From NCBI GenBank assembly GCA_018857735.1, contig JABMCL010000813.1, positions 531,001 through 595,000 of the forward strand: DNA of 64,000 nucleotides. The letters are read 5' to 3'. A model generated the notes under the pieces. The model saw only the letters and a program-made list of their open reading frames with translations. It did no database searches and was not told the origin of the DNA. The stretch's first letter is position 1; each line of letters starts with the position of its first letter. A program made the translations under genes and the position numbers. Of this stretch, positions 1 through 29,447 are shown in pieces. This stretch comes from Alviniconcha marisindica. Lineage: Eukaryota > Mollusca > Gastropoda > Provannidae.

Positions 1-1090
1 TCTCTGACCACCTGTACCTGTCTATGATCTAAATCCACCCACCACTAATCTCCGACCACCTGTACCTGTCTTTATCTCAATCCACCCACCACTAATCTCC
101 GACCACCTGTATCTGCCTATGATCTCAATCCACCCACCACTAATCTCCGACCACCTGTATCTGTATGATCTCAATCCACCCACCACCTGCCACCTGCTGC
201 TTTATCTCAATCCACCCACCACTAATCTCCGACCACCTGTATCTGCCTATGATCTCAATCCACCCACCACCTGTACCTGTCTGATCTCAATCCACCCACC
301 ACTAATCTCTGACCACCTGTACCTGTCTGTGATCTCAATCCACACACCACTAATCTCTGACCACCTGTACCTGTCTGATCTCAATCCACCCACCACTAAT
401 CTCTGACCACCTGTACCTGCCTATGATCTCAATCCACCCACCACTAATCTGACCACCTGTACCTGCCTATGATCTAAATCCACACCCCCACTAATCTCTG
501 ACCACCTGTATCTGTCTATGATCTAAATCCACCCACCACTAATCTCTGACCACCTGTATCTGCCTATGATCTAAATCCACCCACCACTAATCTCTGACCA
601 CCTGTACCTGCCTATGATCTCAATCCACCCACCACTAATCTCTGACCACCTGTATCTGCCTATGATCTCAATCCACCCACCACTAATCTCTGACCACCTG
701 TACCTGCCTATGATCTCAATCCACCCACCACTAATCTCTGACCACCTGTATCTGCCTATGATCTCAATCCACCCACCACTAATCTCTGACCACCTGTATC
801 TGTCTATGATCTCAATCCACCCACCACTAATCTCTGACCACCTGTATCTGCCTATGATCTCAATCCACCCACCACTAATCTCTGACCACCTGTATCTGTC
901 TATGATCTCAATCCACCCACCACTAATCTCTGACCACCTGTACCTGTCTATGATCTCAATCCACCCACCACTAATCTCTGACCACCTGTGCCCATCTATA
1001 ATCTCAATCCACCCACCTCTAGTCTCTGACCACCTGTGCCCATCTATAATCTCAATCCACCCACCTCTAGTCTCTGACCACCTAGCTATT
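1..1090. repeat. 48-bp minisatellite, about 22 units
   Basis: Tandem units of about 48 bp share the core CAATCCACCCACCACTAATC followed by a TGACCACCTGTA element. Early units vary in length and the middle units (about 610-1000) are nearly identical. Because 48 is a multiple of three, the array stays open as a repeating 16-residue peptide on the plus strand. Nothing else suggests that it is coding. It probably lies in the ABCC1 intron upstream of the first alternative exon. Confidence 0.95.
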
Positions 1091-1094
1091 CCTC

Positions 1095-1535
1095 TCGTCT
1101 ACCGTCGGTGTCTTTCCACCCAGCTATGTCTAGCCACACACCTCTGTTAAGCCACCCACCTATGTCTAGCCATCAGTCTGTCTAGCCGCCCAGCTACTTC
1201 TAGCCGCCCAGCTATGTCTAATCACCCACCTATGTCTAGCCACCAAGCTGTCTAGCCATCAGTCTGTGTCTAGTCACCCAGCTACTCCTAGTCACCCAGC
1301 TACTTCTAACCACCCAGCTACTTCTAGCCACCCAGTTGTCTAGCCTTCAGTCTGTGTCTAGCCACCCAGCTGCTTCCAGCCATGAAGCTATGTCTAGCTA
1401 TGAAGCTATGCCTAGCCACCCAGCTATGTCGAACCACCCAACTACTTCTAGCCACCCAGTTGTCTAGCCATCAGTCTGTGTCTAGCCATCCAGCTACTTC
1501 TAGCCACCCACCTATTTCTATAGCCGCCCAGCTTA
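1095..1535. repeat. Degenerate short tandem repeat (TCTAGCCACCCAGCTA family)
   Basis: Degenerate units of roughly 18 bp built on TCTAGCCACCCAGCTACT and TCTAGCCATCAGTCTGTG directly follow the 48-bp array. No gene is seen here. Confidence 0.85.
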
Positions 1536-1759
1536 GTTAACCGCCTGGCTGCTGTTATCCCCGTTGTGGGTGTAGAGTGTGAGGGTTGCTTCCTGAGCAA
1601 TGGTTCATCCACACGGCACCAGGACAGCACTCACCATCACCAGTTTGTTCATCCAGCGTCCTGTGGACAAGTGTGGCTTCTTCCTGACTCTTCTTTTTTG
1701 CTTGTTCAGCTGATTCCCATGTTCTACACTTAGAGATTACTTCTTTAGTCACTTCCCCC

Positions 1760-2480
1760 TTCCTCTTTTGTGGACTGTGGGAACTGCTGGGTAATACTGT
1801 CTTGCTTTGTTAGATGGGATGTAACATGCATGGTTTTGTTGCTCACTAGTGTCGTGTACAGCTTTTGTCTGGGACTCGCAGTAATGCAAAAGATGGGTTT
1901 TTTGTTCTGTGTACCGCTTGTGACTTTTCTGCTCACTAGTGTCACCAACAGCTTTTGTCTGGGACTCTTATGTGACTCACACAGGTGACTGGTTTTAGTT
2001 TGTGTACCAGTTCACATGTGACTGTCTCTGCTCACTAGTGACACCAACAGCTTTTGTCTGGGACTCTTATGTGACTCACACAGGTGACTGGTTTTAGTTT
2101 GTGTACCAGTTCACATGTGACTGTCTCTGCTCAGCAATGTCATCAACAGTTTGTGTTTGGGACTTTCATGTGACTCAAAGAGGTGACGCTTTTGTTTGTG
2201 TACCAGTTAACATGCGACTTTTTTGCTCCCTAGCATCGGAAACGGGTTTTGTCTTCAACTTTTGTGCGACTCTGAGGTGACTGTTTTCCATTCTGCGCAC
2301 CACTTGTTGATCAGTTCCGCCGCATAGAGCTTTGTCTGAGATCCGCACAAAGGCAGAGAGACAACTTTTCCATTCCATACACGTACCATTTGTGACAGTT
2401 TCGCTCACTAGTTGCATGAACAGCTGTGCCTCAGACCCACATGCAACACAGAGCTGACTGTTTTTCTGTTCCATGTTCCA
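1760..2480. repeat. About 99-bp degenerate tandem repeat
   Basis: The element GCTCACTAGTG followed by ACACCAACAGCTTTTGTCTG recurs near 1841, 1931, 2030, 2129, 2225 and 2402, giving a period of 90-99 bp. The two central units (about 1931-2128) are almost identical and the outer ones are decayed. The array ends about 200 bp before the first alternative exon of the ABC transporter. Confidence 0.8.
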
Positions 2481-2675
2481 TTCATGACTGTAGTTACATT
2501 TGTGGCTGTCTTTTGCGGCCTGTCTGATTCTTGAACATGCACATTGTTTTCTCTTTTCACAGGCTTGGTCGCATTCTGTCGGCCATTTCCTGCACTCGGC
2601 TGTTGGAGGGTGACCGTTTTCTGAACCATGCGTAAATCTAGGCACGTGGGTGACTGTCACTTCCTGTTTTCACAG

Positions 2676-19502
<16,827 letters not shown>

Positions 19503-21147
19503 GAGCCAGTGCAGCAACAGAGACATGGAGTGAACTTGCTGTGCAGAATGTGCACATCCTACTTGAACTGAAATGCTTGTGTGCACGTGTTGTGTTCATG
19601 GGTGAAGAACACAGTGCTCGTGCCGGCACTGAGGCAGTCAGTGTTGTGTCTTGGTGGTATAGATAATGAATGCTTATGTTGTAAAGAAAGTATCTGTATT
19701 ACAGATGTTGTAAAGAAAGCACTAACTGGGTGTTGGCTGAAACTGGTCAACATGGTGAATGGTCCCAGTATACTGCAGAGCACAAACTGTGACAAAAGCT
19801 GGTTACCTTGTTTTTCTGAACAGTTTGTGGATGCGAGGCATAACACATAACATGAGAGCTGTGCTGATGAAATGTGCCCGTAGTTTGTTGTTGTGCAGCT
19901 TTGTTTTTAGCAGTCTGATAATGCCGCTTGTTCTAGAGTGTGTTTGGGAACTTCTTCTTTTCTTCCCCCTTTCTATTAAACATCAGGTGAATTACCATAG
20001 ACCAAAGTGGCATTTTGCCACAGTGCGTTTGCATATTATTACACTACTGCAGTGATACCTCCAAAAGCTTTTAGTCTGATCTAAAAGTTGGAAACATAAG
20101 CATGGTAAAGTGATCTGAATGCCTGACTACGTTATAAGACAAATCCCACCTGTCCGAAAAACACCCCTCACTCGTCGCTGGAAAAAAACAGTTGAAATCG
20201 GTTGTATGATAGTAAGTAAGATGGAGAAAGAAAAAGAAGCTCACACATACACCCCATGATCTGCAGGAGGCAACTCAGTTTACGATTTGAGAAGCAGAAA
20301 TATTGTTGTTGCCGAAAGACTTGGTGTTTGTCGTCAGGACAGAAAGGAGCCTTTGGTTATTGTTAATTGGATGTGAGAGGTGGAAAAAATTGGAGGTGAT
20401 GAGAAGTGAAGACATAAGGAGGAAGAGTGTGCAGCTGTATGACACAGTTAATATTCTGGTGGAACTGAGCATGGTTTGCTCATAATTATTGGATGTGTTC
20501 ATGACAGAGGATGAAGAGACCTGTTAAATTGAAGCAAAAGCAGTGTCTGTTTGTGGGATGGGAATTTCAGTGTGTTTGACCCATTGGCACCGGCTTTCAG
20601 GACTTTGGGCTTGGTCTGAAGATTGCGGGGTCCAACTTTTCCTGTTTATTGTGCAGTCTGACATTACATTTGTACAGTGCTTCAGAAGTGGTTTTGTATG
20701 CATGTTTCTTTTTCTCTTTTTTTTTTCTCCTCTAAATTCTCATTACATCACCATAAATGTGAACAGACTGTTAGAATTCAGATCAGTGTATAGATCAATG
20801 TACAGTAATATACCAAGAAGAATTGCGATAAAAACTGTACTGTGTCTCTCAAAGGTGCTTGTGAATTTACAAAAAAGAAAGTGTTTGTTTTTTGTTGTCA
20901 TTGCTATAGGTTGTTTTGTTTTTTCTTCTTTTTGGTTGGGGGGGGTGTAAGTGTGATCAAAGAAAGGTGTTCTAAATTTCATTGGATTAAAAGGTTTTAT
21001 AGTATGTATACAAATAGCTTGCCAAGACTAAATTACTAAGACTTGCCAGTCACTGTTTTACAGTATGCACCAGAATCTCAAGCAATTTTTAGTAGTTTTA
21101 ATAACCAGGGTAGACAGGAACTTTGCCTCTATTCTGCCTTTTTTCCT

Positions 21148-21151
<4 letters not shown>

Positions 21152-21220
<69 letters not shown>
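21152..21220. repeat. (TG)n microsatellite
   Basis: About 68 bp of TG dinucleotides in the probable ABCC1 3'UTR. Confidence 0.97.
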
Positions 21221-21221
<1 letters not shown>

Positions 21222-22866
21222 AATGCTGTATGGTCAGATGCAGCAGCTATTTTTATCAAGCAGTCTGCTGCTTCTATCAGCCAAAATGTGTTTGAAAGAC
21301 CCAGACTGTAAAAGCTCTGTATAATGAGCAACAGGTTCGTTTATTCAATGTCTCTACCACTGTGTACATATTTATTTTGGGGGGTTATTGTTTAAAGTAT
21401 GGTAGAATGTACTGCATCCTAAAAAAATTAACAAAATTCTGAGTATGCTTATCTGGACAATTTATTTTCTATACATATACCCATTGGTGTATTTCATTTT
21501 AATACATGTACTTATGCGAAGCTGGTTTTGATTTTGTATTATTAGCATCACCAATACTGGAGGTGTTCATGCTCCATATTTATAGTACTCTAGCTCTGCA
21601 TTTTTACTCAGGTTCAAGATCAAGGGAGCAGAAAACTGACACGTTTTTCTTTTTTCTCCTTTCACATTTCAAAGAAAACTATTTTTATATACGTTGGAGA
21701 AAAACTGCATTACAGCATTTGAATGACAGGAATATGTGTGTTGGTCATGGGTGTTTTCATTGGAAAAGAAATTCCCACGAGACAGTTCAGCTGTTGCCTA
21801 TGTCTGTTGCTTCACTTCATTTTGGTGTTGGTGTTCTCCTGGCGAGACGGTTATTTCTGGTCCGATGACATATCCCCTTTGATCTTTGTTGCGTGATGTG
21901 CTTGTAAATTGTCAGCAATGGAAGAGTTGTACGTTTTAAAAGGTGCCATGTCGTTTTGTGCCTTTGGGTGCGATGTCGCACTGTTGCTGTGGTTTACTAG
22001 GATCATTTAGCACAAACAGTAAAGTGGGAACAGTCATCGCATGCAGGAGCTGTTCCTAGTGAACCTCTGCGGCAACTGCTGTATGTGATGAGTTACTTTA
22101 TGTGCAGTGTTTCTAACATTCCAGGTCAGTTGGTTTGATCTGGGACACATTTGTAGTCCTGTGTTTAAAGTAATAGATATATGTGCTCTTTTTTTTGTCT
22201 TTCTTTTTTTTGGGGGGAATGGGGGGGGGGCGCACAACTTAATGCTTATGTTGTTTGTATATTGTTGATTGGTAAATGTTTTGAATCTTCTGTAATATTG
22301 GATGTTATTTGATTCTTTTAATAATTATTATAATTATTTGAGTCTTTTCTTGTTTGCTGTATAAAATAGATACAGTCTCTGTTGCATAAAGATTGCCTCA
22401 TAAATAGTTTGTAGTATGTTTATTGTTTACTACTGTTTTAATTTTTAATGAAAGATCATGAATGAAGCTATGAGATGCAGTCGTGCAGATTACTGTTACA
22501 AAACAAAGATAACTAAACATTCTTTTTAAGCATACCGTTAAAGCTATTTGTGAATCCCTAACAGTACAAAGGGTCTCTTCTTATCGTAAAAGGGTCATTT
22601 TTTTAATATTCTGGAACAAGGCATATGTTGTTGTTGTTTTTATTGTTTTATTCATGTTGTGTAAGTTTGGAAAGAAAGGAACTGGACATTTGTGAAGTTT
22701 TTTTGTTTTGTGTTCATGTCTTCATTACATGAACATGAACATGATTATTTTTCATCTAGTCTACACATATATACATTTATGATATATACACTTGGTCCCA
22801 TTTTATTCTGATTATTTTTCACATGCTTGCAGTTTGCTGTGCTCTTGTTTTCTTTTCTAACACATA

Positions 22867-22883
22867 AATAAAGTTTTAATAAA
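22867..22883 (+). terminator. Candidate ABCC1 polyadenylation signals
   Basis: Two AATAAA hexamers 11 nt apart are followed within 35 nt by a GT-rich stretch (22914 onward), the usual arrangement of a poly(A) site. Confidence 0.5.
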
Positions 22884-24165
22884 TTTGCCTGTAAATATTT
22901 CTTTCCTAAAAAGGTGTGTGTGTGTGTGTGTGTGTGTTGTGTGTGTATGCATGTGTGTGTATGCATGTGTGCGTGTGCATGCATTCCAGCACATGGAGTT
23001 GGCCATGTTTTCAACAACAAAAGCACCACAACAAAATGGGCAAAACAGACTATATACTCCAGCTAACACAAAGTCTTGATCTGTACCAGTGGTACCAGAA
23101 AAAGCTGCTTTGGTAAACAGCATGAAAAACAGTACCACACATGTGTACAGAACCTCCCATTATATATGTTGCCGGGTTATGATGCATGGATGTAAATATG
23201 CCCCTGGCGGGTTCGTGGAAAAAACAAGGGGAACTGTGGCTGTTTATTTCAAGGTTGTAGTACAGTGGTATTGGCAAACAGATGTGTAACAGTAGCATTT
23301 GTAGCCCTGTCCAAAAAAAAGAAGATATATAAGAACTTGCTGACAGGAATTATATCAGCATTATAAAATAGCAGGAATACTAACTTCCTATAAAACCATC
23401 TAGACAAACACTGGGAACAGAAAAATATATAACACAAGGTAACTGATAAAACAATCCTGGTCAATACCCGCAGCACTCTTAGCATTACAAAGAGCAATGT
23501 TGACCATACCATATTCCAAAATATGACAGCAGGCAAAAAGTCACAAAACCAACTTCACAGCTGCATAAACCATGATTATAACAGCTAAGGAAATGACAAA
23601 TAATAGAATAAATACATAGAACAAAATAAGCAAAGGAGTCATGAAATTAAACCTGTCAAATACCATAGGAAAAATATCAGTATTACATTAAGAAAATATA
23701 TAGATTCACATACCTTCTCAATTTGACAAAGGCTCCTTCTTCCAGATAAATAACTTCTGTAACTGGCCACTAAACCTGTTGCTAGATCATATATATAGTG
23801 AGCTGTGAGCTCAGAACTTCTTGAGCCTACTAAACATGGAAGGCATGCTTTTCTCTTGTTGCACTTGCAACAAGAAACAAACTGAACTTGTTAAAAATCT
23901 TATACTATACATGGGACAGAACTCTGTCACATAACTGTAAGACACCAAACATTATAATTTCTACCTTAATATGACTAGATTCATCTACTCCTTTTTAAGA
24001 CAATATTCATCATTAATTACTGCACTAATAATCAAAAACTACATCCAAATTCTAATGAGAAAATCCAATAAAACAGCATATTAAATACAGTTAATAATCA
24101 AGACTCTATTCTCGACAAACATTTAAATTGATACTAAAGCCTGTGAATGTCTAAGCATCATGTTT

Positions 24166-24496
24166 GTGAGCCGGTTTGGCCTAGCGGTAAGGCGTTAGGC
24201 TGGTAAGTGGAAGGATCTCGGTTCGATACCGCTTCGGCTCTCCTTTCTCTTCAAAGAAAGGTTGTGGTTTGTGAACACTGTCTTGTGACTTTGTCCGTCG
24301 CTTCCTACTGAAACATTAAAATGGTTCTCATCGCTGCCCATCTTAATGCAGAAGTCATCCTGGTGGTGACAGTGTAGCGATAGGTATATAATCTCCCTCT
24401 CCCCCCACCTCCATACCCCTTTCCCCCCCTTCTCCCCGTCCCTAATAAGCCGTACGGTTTCTGTGGACGTTAAGCACCATGTTTACTTACTTACTT
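24166..24496 (+). mobile_element. Intact tRNA-derived SINE with 12-bp target-site duplication
   Basis: The element is flanked by AGCATCATGTTT at 24154-24165 and again at 24497-24508. Its head is tRNA-like: 7-bp acceptor pairing GAGCCGG/TCGGCTC, A-box TGGCCTAGCGGTAAGG and a consensus B-box GGTTCGATACC. The T-stem pairs only partly, so it is a SINE head rather than a working tRNA gene. A body of about 240 bp follows, then a 3' tail of ACTT repeats. Internal Pol III promoter boxes would drive it, and a LINE would supply mobilisation. Confidence 0.88.
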
Positions 24497-25479
24497 AGCA
24501 TCATGTTTACCTAAAGTCAGTATTAAATATAATCCCCACAATTTGTGATAAACACACACTGAAAATACCACTCTGCCACATATAATTACAGCATGCCACA
24601 GGCCACACAACATGCACATTCTCTTGTGATCGCTGGCAAAAACTGGGACACTGGAGTGAAAAAGAGAAGGAAAAAACCTGTCGGTTTGTCTACCCTCATA
24701 CAGAAAGCTCCAAGAAATGGTGACCCAACTAGCTCTGGGTTGGTTCGTTCCCATCGCACAGAGTGAGGTTAGCAGGTGTTTCTATATCAGTGCATGATGT
24801 TCTGCACCACAGATACCGGTCTCTTTGGCTTATCTCCTTTTCCCTCCTCTTGTCGGTTGTTAAGTCTTTCCCCCGAAGGGAGGCCGGGGATGTCTGATGT
24901 CCCTCCTCCTGTCTGGAATCTCAGGGTTGTCATTTGATTCCCCTTTCCTATCTCCTCTCTTGTTTTTTTGTTGTTTTTTTCTGCCTTCTCCTCTTGCTCT
25001 TTCTGTCTTGTCATTTTTCTGCTAATGGTCCATTCTCTTGACTTTTCTTCCAGAAAACTCCCCAATATTTTTCGTTAGGGTTAGGCTTTTTTGTATGGCT
25101 CTTGTTGAGCAGCTAGGAGATGATAGTTGGTCGGTGGTATGTGCAGGTTGCTGCCATATGGCACTGGTATTTGCCATTATGCATTTATATAACATTTATT
25201 TTATTTTATATTGCGTCTGTCCATTCCTTTTTTATATTTTTCTTTAACCTGGTATCGATAAATTAGACGGAATGGTCGACGATACCAGCATGTCCTAGCC
25301 TTATGTCTCTTTTAACAGTGGTAATACTGAAGGGACTAACTCTTCGAAAATTTGTGTCTGATGTTTGTGTGTGTATGTTTTATGTTTGCGAAGTGATTGG
25401 TTTTGTAGATTGATTTAACAGAGGGTTGATATATACGTGAGAATAATAGTTTAGAAATGTGTATTTGCTTATGGCCTGA

Positions 25480-25550
25480 GTTTGACTGTCCTGAGGTGAC
25501 CCTGTGTGGTTGACAGGACATTAAAATCTAATTACTACTACTACTACTGT
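25480..25550 (+). repeat. SINE-like 3' end with (ACT)n tail
   Basis: GTCCTGAGGTGACCCTGTGT is followed by a GACAGGACATTAAAATC block and a short ACT trinucleotide tail. The core matches copies near 9810 and 61995. Confidence 0.55.
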
Positions 25551-25599
25551 TAAGTCTTTGCTCCAGGTACACACGAGGTCCCTGTGAATCTTGAAGAAT

Positions 25600-27310
25600 G
25601 TTCAAGCATGCTGTTCTGGGCTGTTGAACAGCTCAGGAGCTGTGTGAAAGTTGAGGTGGCCATCCTGGGCTCTCCATTCCTAATAGTCTGTATGGTCTCT
25701 GTGGACATAAAGCAACACTGAACTGAACAGAACTGTTGGAGAGTGGGCAAGTTTATTTCTGCCACAACTGTGGAGGTTTTATGGTGTTGATCAAGGACAA
25801 ATTTCACTGCGTCTTGTTGAATCGTCTCAATCTTGTTGACGTCTGTCTGGTTGTAGTGATGCTAATAATGGTACACTTAGACAGCACCTGCCTTACAGCG
25901 CTAGGCGCTTTACAATGAAAAACAAGATCCATAATCATAGGCTGCACATAGCATGCACACATGTATGTACACCACACAAAATGTTGTGTGTGTGTGTGTT
26001 GTGTGTGGTGTGTTGTGTGTGGTGTGTGTGTGTGTGTGGAGGGGGATGAACTAAAAGAACAAGCTGTGACGACAGAATGAAGGACAAGCTGTGACGACAG
26101 AATGAAGGACAAGTGTGACTGAGACTATTTCAACAGTTCAGTTGTAGTGGTCCCACACACAGCAGGCATACTCTAAAATGGACCTCACTACTGCCTTGTG
26201 TGCTTTTTTTTTGTGTGTGTGTGTGCTTTTTTTTTTCTTTTGCTTTTTTCCCCTTGACCTTTTTTGAGCTGGTCTTCAGCTTTCTCCTAGGGCAGCCTAG
26301 CATTTTACGTGTATTGACCTTCACACAGGTGCTGTTGCCGTGTCTGTCCCAAATGGAGTCACCTTGCAGACTTGCTCCCAGATACTCGACTGAGGACACT
26401 AACTCCAGGGCCTGGCCATGTACATGTATTGGGCGACTGCTTTTCTGCTTTAAAAACACTAGGAGCAGATTACTCTTGTCTGGCCCCTGCTTTTGCCTGC
26501 CAAGGTCTTCCTAGAAGACGGGCAGTTCCCAGGGCTTGCAGTCCACATTGGGGTAGCAGTACTCAATGTAGGAGAGTGTTGTCTGCAGTGTCGTCTTCAA
26601 AAAACGTGCTATAAAAAGTTGGTCACTCGTGTAGAATAACATGCGAGCGCAGTGGGTGCTCGAGAGCAGAGAAGAACGCTATATAAAAGCAATCATCATC
26701 ATCAACGTAAGTGGATAGGTTATGAAATTCACTCTGGGAGATCATTGATGTGAATAGGAAGAGGCGCGGGCCTAGAATGGATCCCTGTGGTATGCCAGAT
26801 GTGATGTTGATGTAGTCTGATTTAGTCAATAACTGCCTGGTTCCTGTCCTTGAGAAACTATTGACCTAGAAATTTGTTCTGCCTAGGATTCCATGTGGTT
26901 TTTCTTGCATACCAGACTATAAATGACGTTACTAAGGCTTTGGCAAAATCCATGATTATTACATATCAGTGGTGTTTCCTTCACAGATTTCAGGACCTGG
27001 GGCTTTTATGTTTTTATTTTCTTATGTTGTTCGATGTCCAGGTTGTTTCTAGATTCCAGATGGTTCACGATACATGATGACTATATATGATGTAGGCAAG
27101 TGCTCTGCTAAGGATGTTGGTAAGGGAGGCAGGTCTGTATCTGACTGTGTTGTAATGTTCCCTTTTCAGCTCAGACACGTGTGACCAAGGCTTCTCCGGC
27201 TCCATTCCAGTCCTCTGGCATAATTCCTGACTGCAATGAGAGGTCTGCAGAGCTTTATAAGGATGGTGGGAACAACTACTTCAGCAGCAAGCAGTAGCTC
27301 CTTCAAGACT
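25600..27310 (-). mobile_element. Degraded non-LTR retrotransposon reverse transcriptase (LINE)
   Basis: On the minus strand successive RT blocks appear in order. From about 27260: SGIMPEDW, then RYRPASLTNIL (family NYRPVSLTS), IMDFAKALVTSF (family DFSKAFDTV), TSGIPQGSILGP and LSTYVDD (the YADD box, A to V). Then come KQGPDKSNLLLV, HVHGQALELVSSVEYLGASL, a WDRH block, and near 26150 VVRSILEYACCVWDHYN. A C-terminal segment with KFVLDQHHKTSTVV lies at 25740-25860. Frames shift several times and stops interrupt. A (TG)n tract and a short repeat (26610-26705) are inserted. The pattern fits the CR1/Jockey/L2 group, but the exact clade is not determined. Confidence 0.85.
26605..26710. repeat. Short SINE-like insertion inside the LINE
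   Basis: CTATAAAAAGTTGGTCACTC, then GAGCGCAGTGGGTGCTCGAGAG and GCTATATAAAAGCAATCATC with an ATC tail. A related copy lies at 61020-61130 with an AATC tail. The insertion separates the YVDD box of the LINE from its downstream domain. Confidence 0.65.
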
Positions 27311-27333
27311 TGGGGGGGGGGGGGGGGGGGGGG
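27311..27333. repeat. Poly-G run
   Basis: A run of about 23 G between two LINE remnants of opposite orientation. Confidence 0.85.
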
Positions 27334-27419
27334 AATTCACCTTCCTTGGTTTGGCGCGGTGACACCATTTTTCCGTCACCTTGGCAATGCCTGACAGGTA
27401 ACAATAAAGTTTGAAGACT

Positions 27420-27640
27420 TCACAGTAAAGAACATCATAGACAGACAAACAACCCTGAACTCCAGGCCTTCCCGCCTTGTGCCCCACTCAAATACCAAGC
27501 AGCACAAGAACTCATTTTTCATCCGCGGCACCACCACCAACTGGAACCACCTCGGTGACACCCAGGTGAAGGCCCCCACACTTGAGTACTTCAGTCGACT
27601 GATCAACTCAAAACACCATCTAACTCACATACACGCACTC
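27420..27640 (+). mobile_element. LINE ORF2 C-terminal fragment, plus strand
   Basis: The frame reads RPSRLVPHSNTKQHKNSFFI, then TTTNWNHLGDTQVKAPTLEY and FSRLINSKHH. This is the typical C-terminal tail of CR1/Jockey-like reverse transcriptase proteins (family pattern: N-S-F-F-x-R-T-x-x-x-W-N-x-L, A-P-S-L-x-x-F). It is opposite in orientation to the neighbouring LINE, so it is a separate insertion. Confidence 0.75.
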
Positions 27641-27854
27641 CCCTCCCATTGCATCTTTACCTATGTTCGGTCCTGCGATGTGTGGAATCAAGATCAAGAT
27701 TTATCTAAAAGTAAAATCTCTGTCCTTTTATGTATCGGGAAGTGTCAGGCTAAATGTGCTTTTTGATTTCATCAAAGAAGACGTTTAACAAGAAACGTCT
27801 GACAAGAAACAAGAAAAAACAAACAACAACAACAACAACAACAAAAACCAACAG

Positions 27855-28065
27855 GAAGGCAACACAGCTCAACCAAAAACAGGGAAACAACATAACTCAA
27901 CCAAAAACAGGTACTGAAGTGTCTTAGCTCTCCATCTCATTTTTCATCGTTTTTCACTGTTTAACTGTTGTGCAAAGTGTCGTTTTGTAGCTTGATGAAG
28001 GGAATTACCCCGAAAATTCGCCAGATGTGTATTGTCCTAATAAATAGCGTTCTTTTAAAATGTGT
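27855..28065 (+). repeat. Dispersed repeat, copy 3, just upstream of METAP1
   Basis: This is the longest copy of the family also at 13940-14125 and 16815-16925. It contains GCTTGATGAAGGGAATTACC, then a CCGAAAATTCGCCAGATG block and AATAAATAGCGTTCTTTT. The paired GAAGG...CCGAAA...AATAAA layout resembles 3' ends of Penelope-like and other retroelements, which is an inference. The unit lies only about 110 bp upstream of the METAP1 start codon. Confidence 0.7.
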
Positions 28066-28174
28066 TAACAAACAAAAAACAAAAAAACAAAAACTGAACT
28101 GAGTGAACAGCAGACGACACGTACAGCAATTCAGGGGCCGGTACTCTGCGTTCTTTACATTGTCTATCGGCAAC

Positions 28175-28294
28175 ATGGCGTCGGTGATGGAGACAAGCCG
28201 AGTTTGTGAAACTCCAGGATGCGACAGTGAAGCCAAGCTTCAGTGTCCTACCTGCATAAAGCTTGGCATTCAAGGATCGTTCTTCTGCTCACAG
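28175..28294 (+). CDS. METAP1: METAP1 exon 1: start and zinc-finger half
   Basis: Encodes [20 protein letters not shown] and later [17 protein letters not shown]. This is the first half of the N-terminal C6H2-type zinc finger, which in METAP1 proteins helps ribosome binding. An alternative in-frame Met at codon 5 is possible, but the first ATG has the better context. Confidence 0.95.
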
Positions 28295-28440
28295 GTAATA
28301 ACTGTCGAATTGCGTTTGATCAATTGGCATCATTTTGAAGAAAATAATTAGTTCGGGTTCCACTTCCAGTTACAGTGGAAAAACGTGTTCCATGACTAAG
28401 GAATCTGGGACACACGCTCAGTTAATTTTTTATGATAGGG

Positions 28441-28512
<72 letters not shown>

Positions 28513-28864
28513 TTTTGTTGTTGTTGTTGTCTCGTCTTGATTACTAGTTGTAGTTTGTTGTAGTCTGCAGTTATGATCATGTTCAACTTTACTTCAGTTC
28601 AAATACAAGACGAGAATTTTCACTCATCACGCCAGTGTTATATTTTGTTGAACAAAATTGAGAAATTTCAAGACAGGGCCTGCTTTAAGACATGATTTTC
28701 TGACTCAGTAACATTTAAGAATGCTGACACTGTATACTTTTCATGTTGATGTGTGTTTTCTTGTCTTATGCCACAGAAGACTCAGATTACAGTCTTAATA
28801 TTCTTATTGTCTTAAACTTTAAGTTTAAAGTCTTAGTCTTAGACTCTTACTGATGTGCATGATT

Positions 28865-28925
<61 letters not shown>

Positions 28926-28950
28926 AAAAAAAAAAATAAATAAAATAATA

Positions 28951-28999
<49 letters not shown>

Positions 29000-29412
29000 T
29001 CTTATGATATAATCGAAAAAATCAGTATCCAGAAAATAAAAATAAAATCAGTGACAATGGGATCTTTAAGTATGTTCATCTTCATGTTTGTTTAGTTAAG
29101 TATACGTCTGTGTGACACAGTTTGAGCTTGGCTGTATACTGTATGGTGTGTTTTCTTTGTTAATCTTAGATGTAAACTTTCCTTGATCCTTAAGCAGCTT
29201 TTTATCTTCTTAACTGACTTAAGTGTCTTAAGACTAAAACTTAAGAGTTCTTCAAGTGGGTTTCATAGTAGTTATAAACTTTGTATGCTGCTTATTTTTT
29301 TGACACTTTTTATTTTTTCAGACCTGCTTCAAAGGTTCATGGAAAGAACACAAGCAAGTTCACAAAAAAGCCAGTGAGTGTTCCCTCTTGTTATAGCAAC
29401 TCACAACACGAA

Positions 29413-29447
<35 letters not shown>

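Larger units (their letters stand above)
19503..22900 (+). other. ABCC1: Probable ABCC1 3'UTR
   Basis: After the stop codon there is AT-rich DNA without further exons. Tandem AATAAA signals occur at 22867-22872 and 22878-22883, and an ATTAAA at 19975-19980 could give a short form. The (TG)n tract at about 21152-21220 lies inside. The extent of the UTR is inferred, since no transcript evidence is available here. Confidence 0.55.
22901..28100. other. Intergenic region ABCC1-METAP1
   Basis: No host gene is seen. It holds a (TG)n tract (22916-22975), an intact SINE (24166-24496), a minus-strand LINE remnant (about 25600-27310), a plus-strand LINE tail (about 27420-27620) and a dispersed repeat (27855-28065). 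The stretch 23.0-24.15 kb shows nothing recognisable. Confidence 0.7.

Noticed and set aside
614..1150. 178-codon open frame with a perfect 16-residue repeat
   Set aside because: It is the translation of a 48-bp minisatellite. There is no splice signal, domain or start context, and the frame exists only because 48 is divisible by three.
24166..24241. Functional tRNA gene
   Set aside because: The acceptor stem and Pol III boxes are good, but the T-stem pairs only in part, the sequence continues into a SINE body with a tail, and target-site duplications flank the whole unit.
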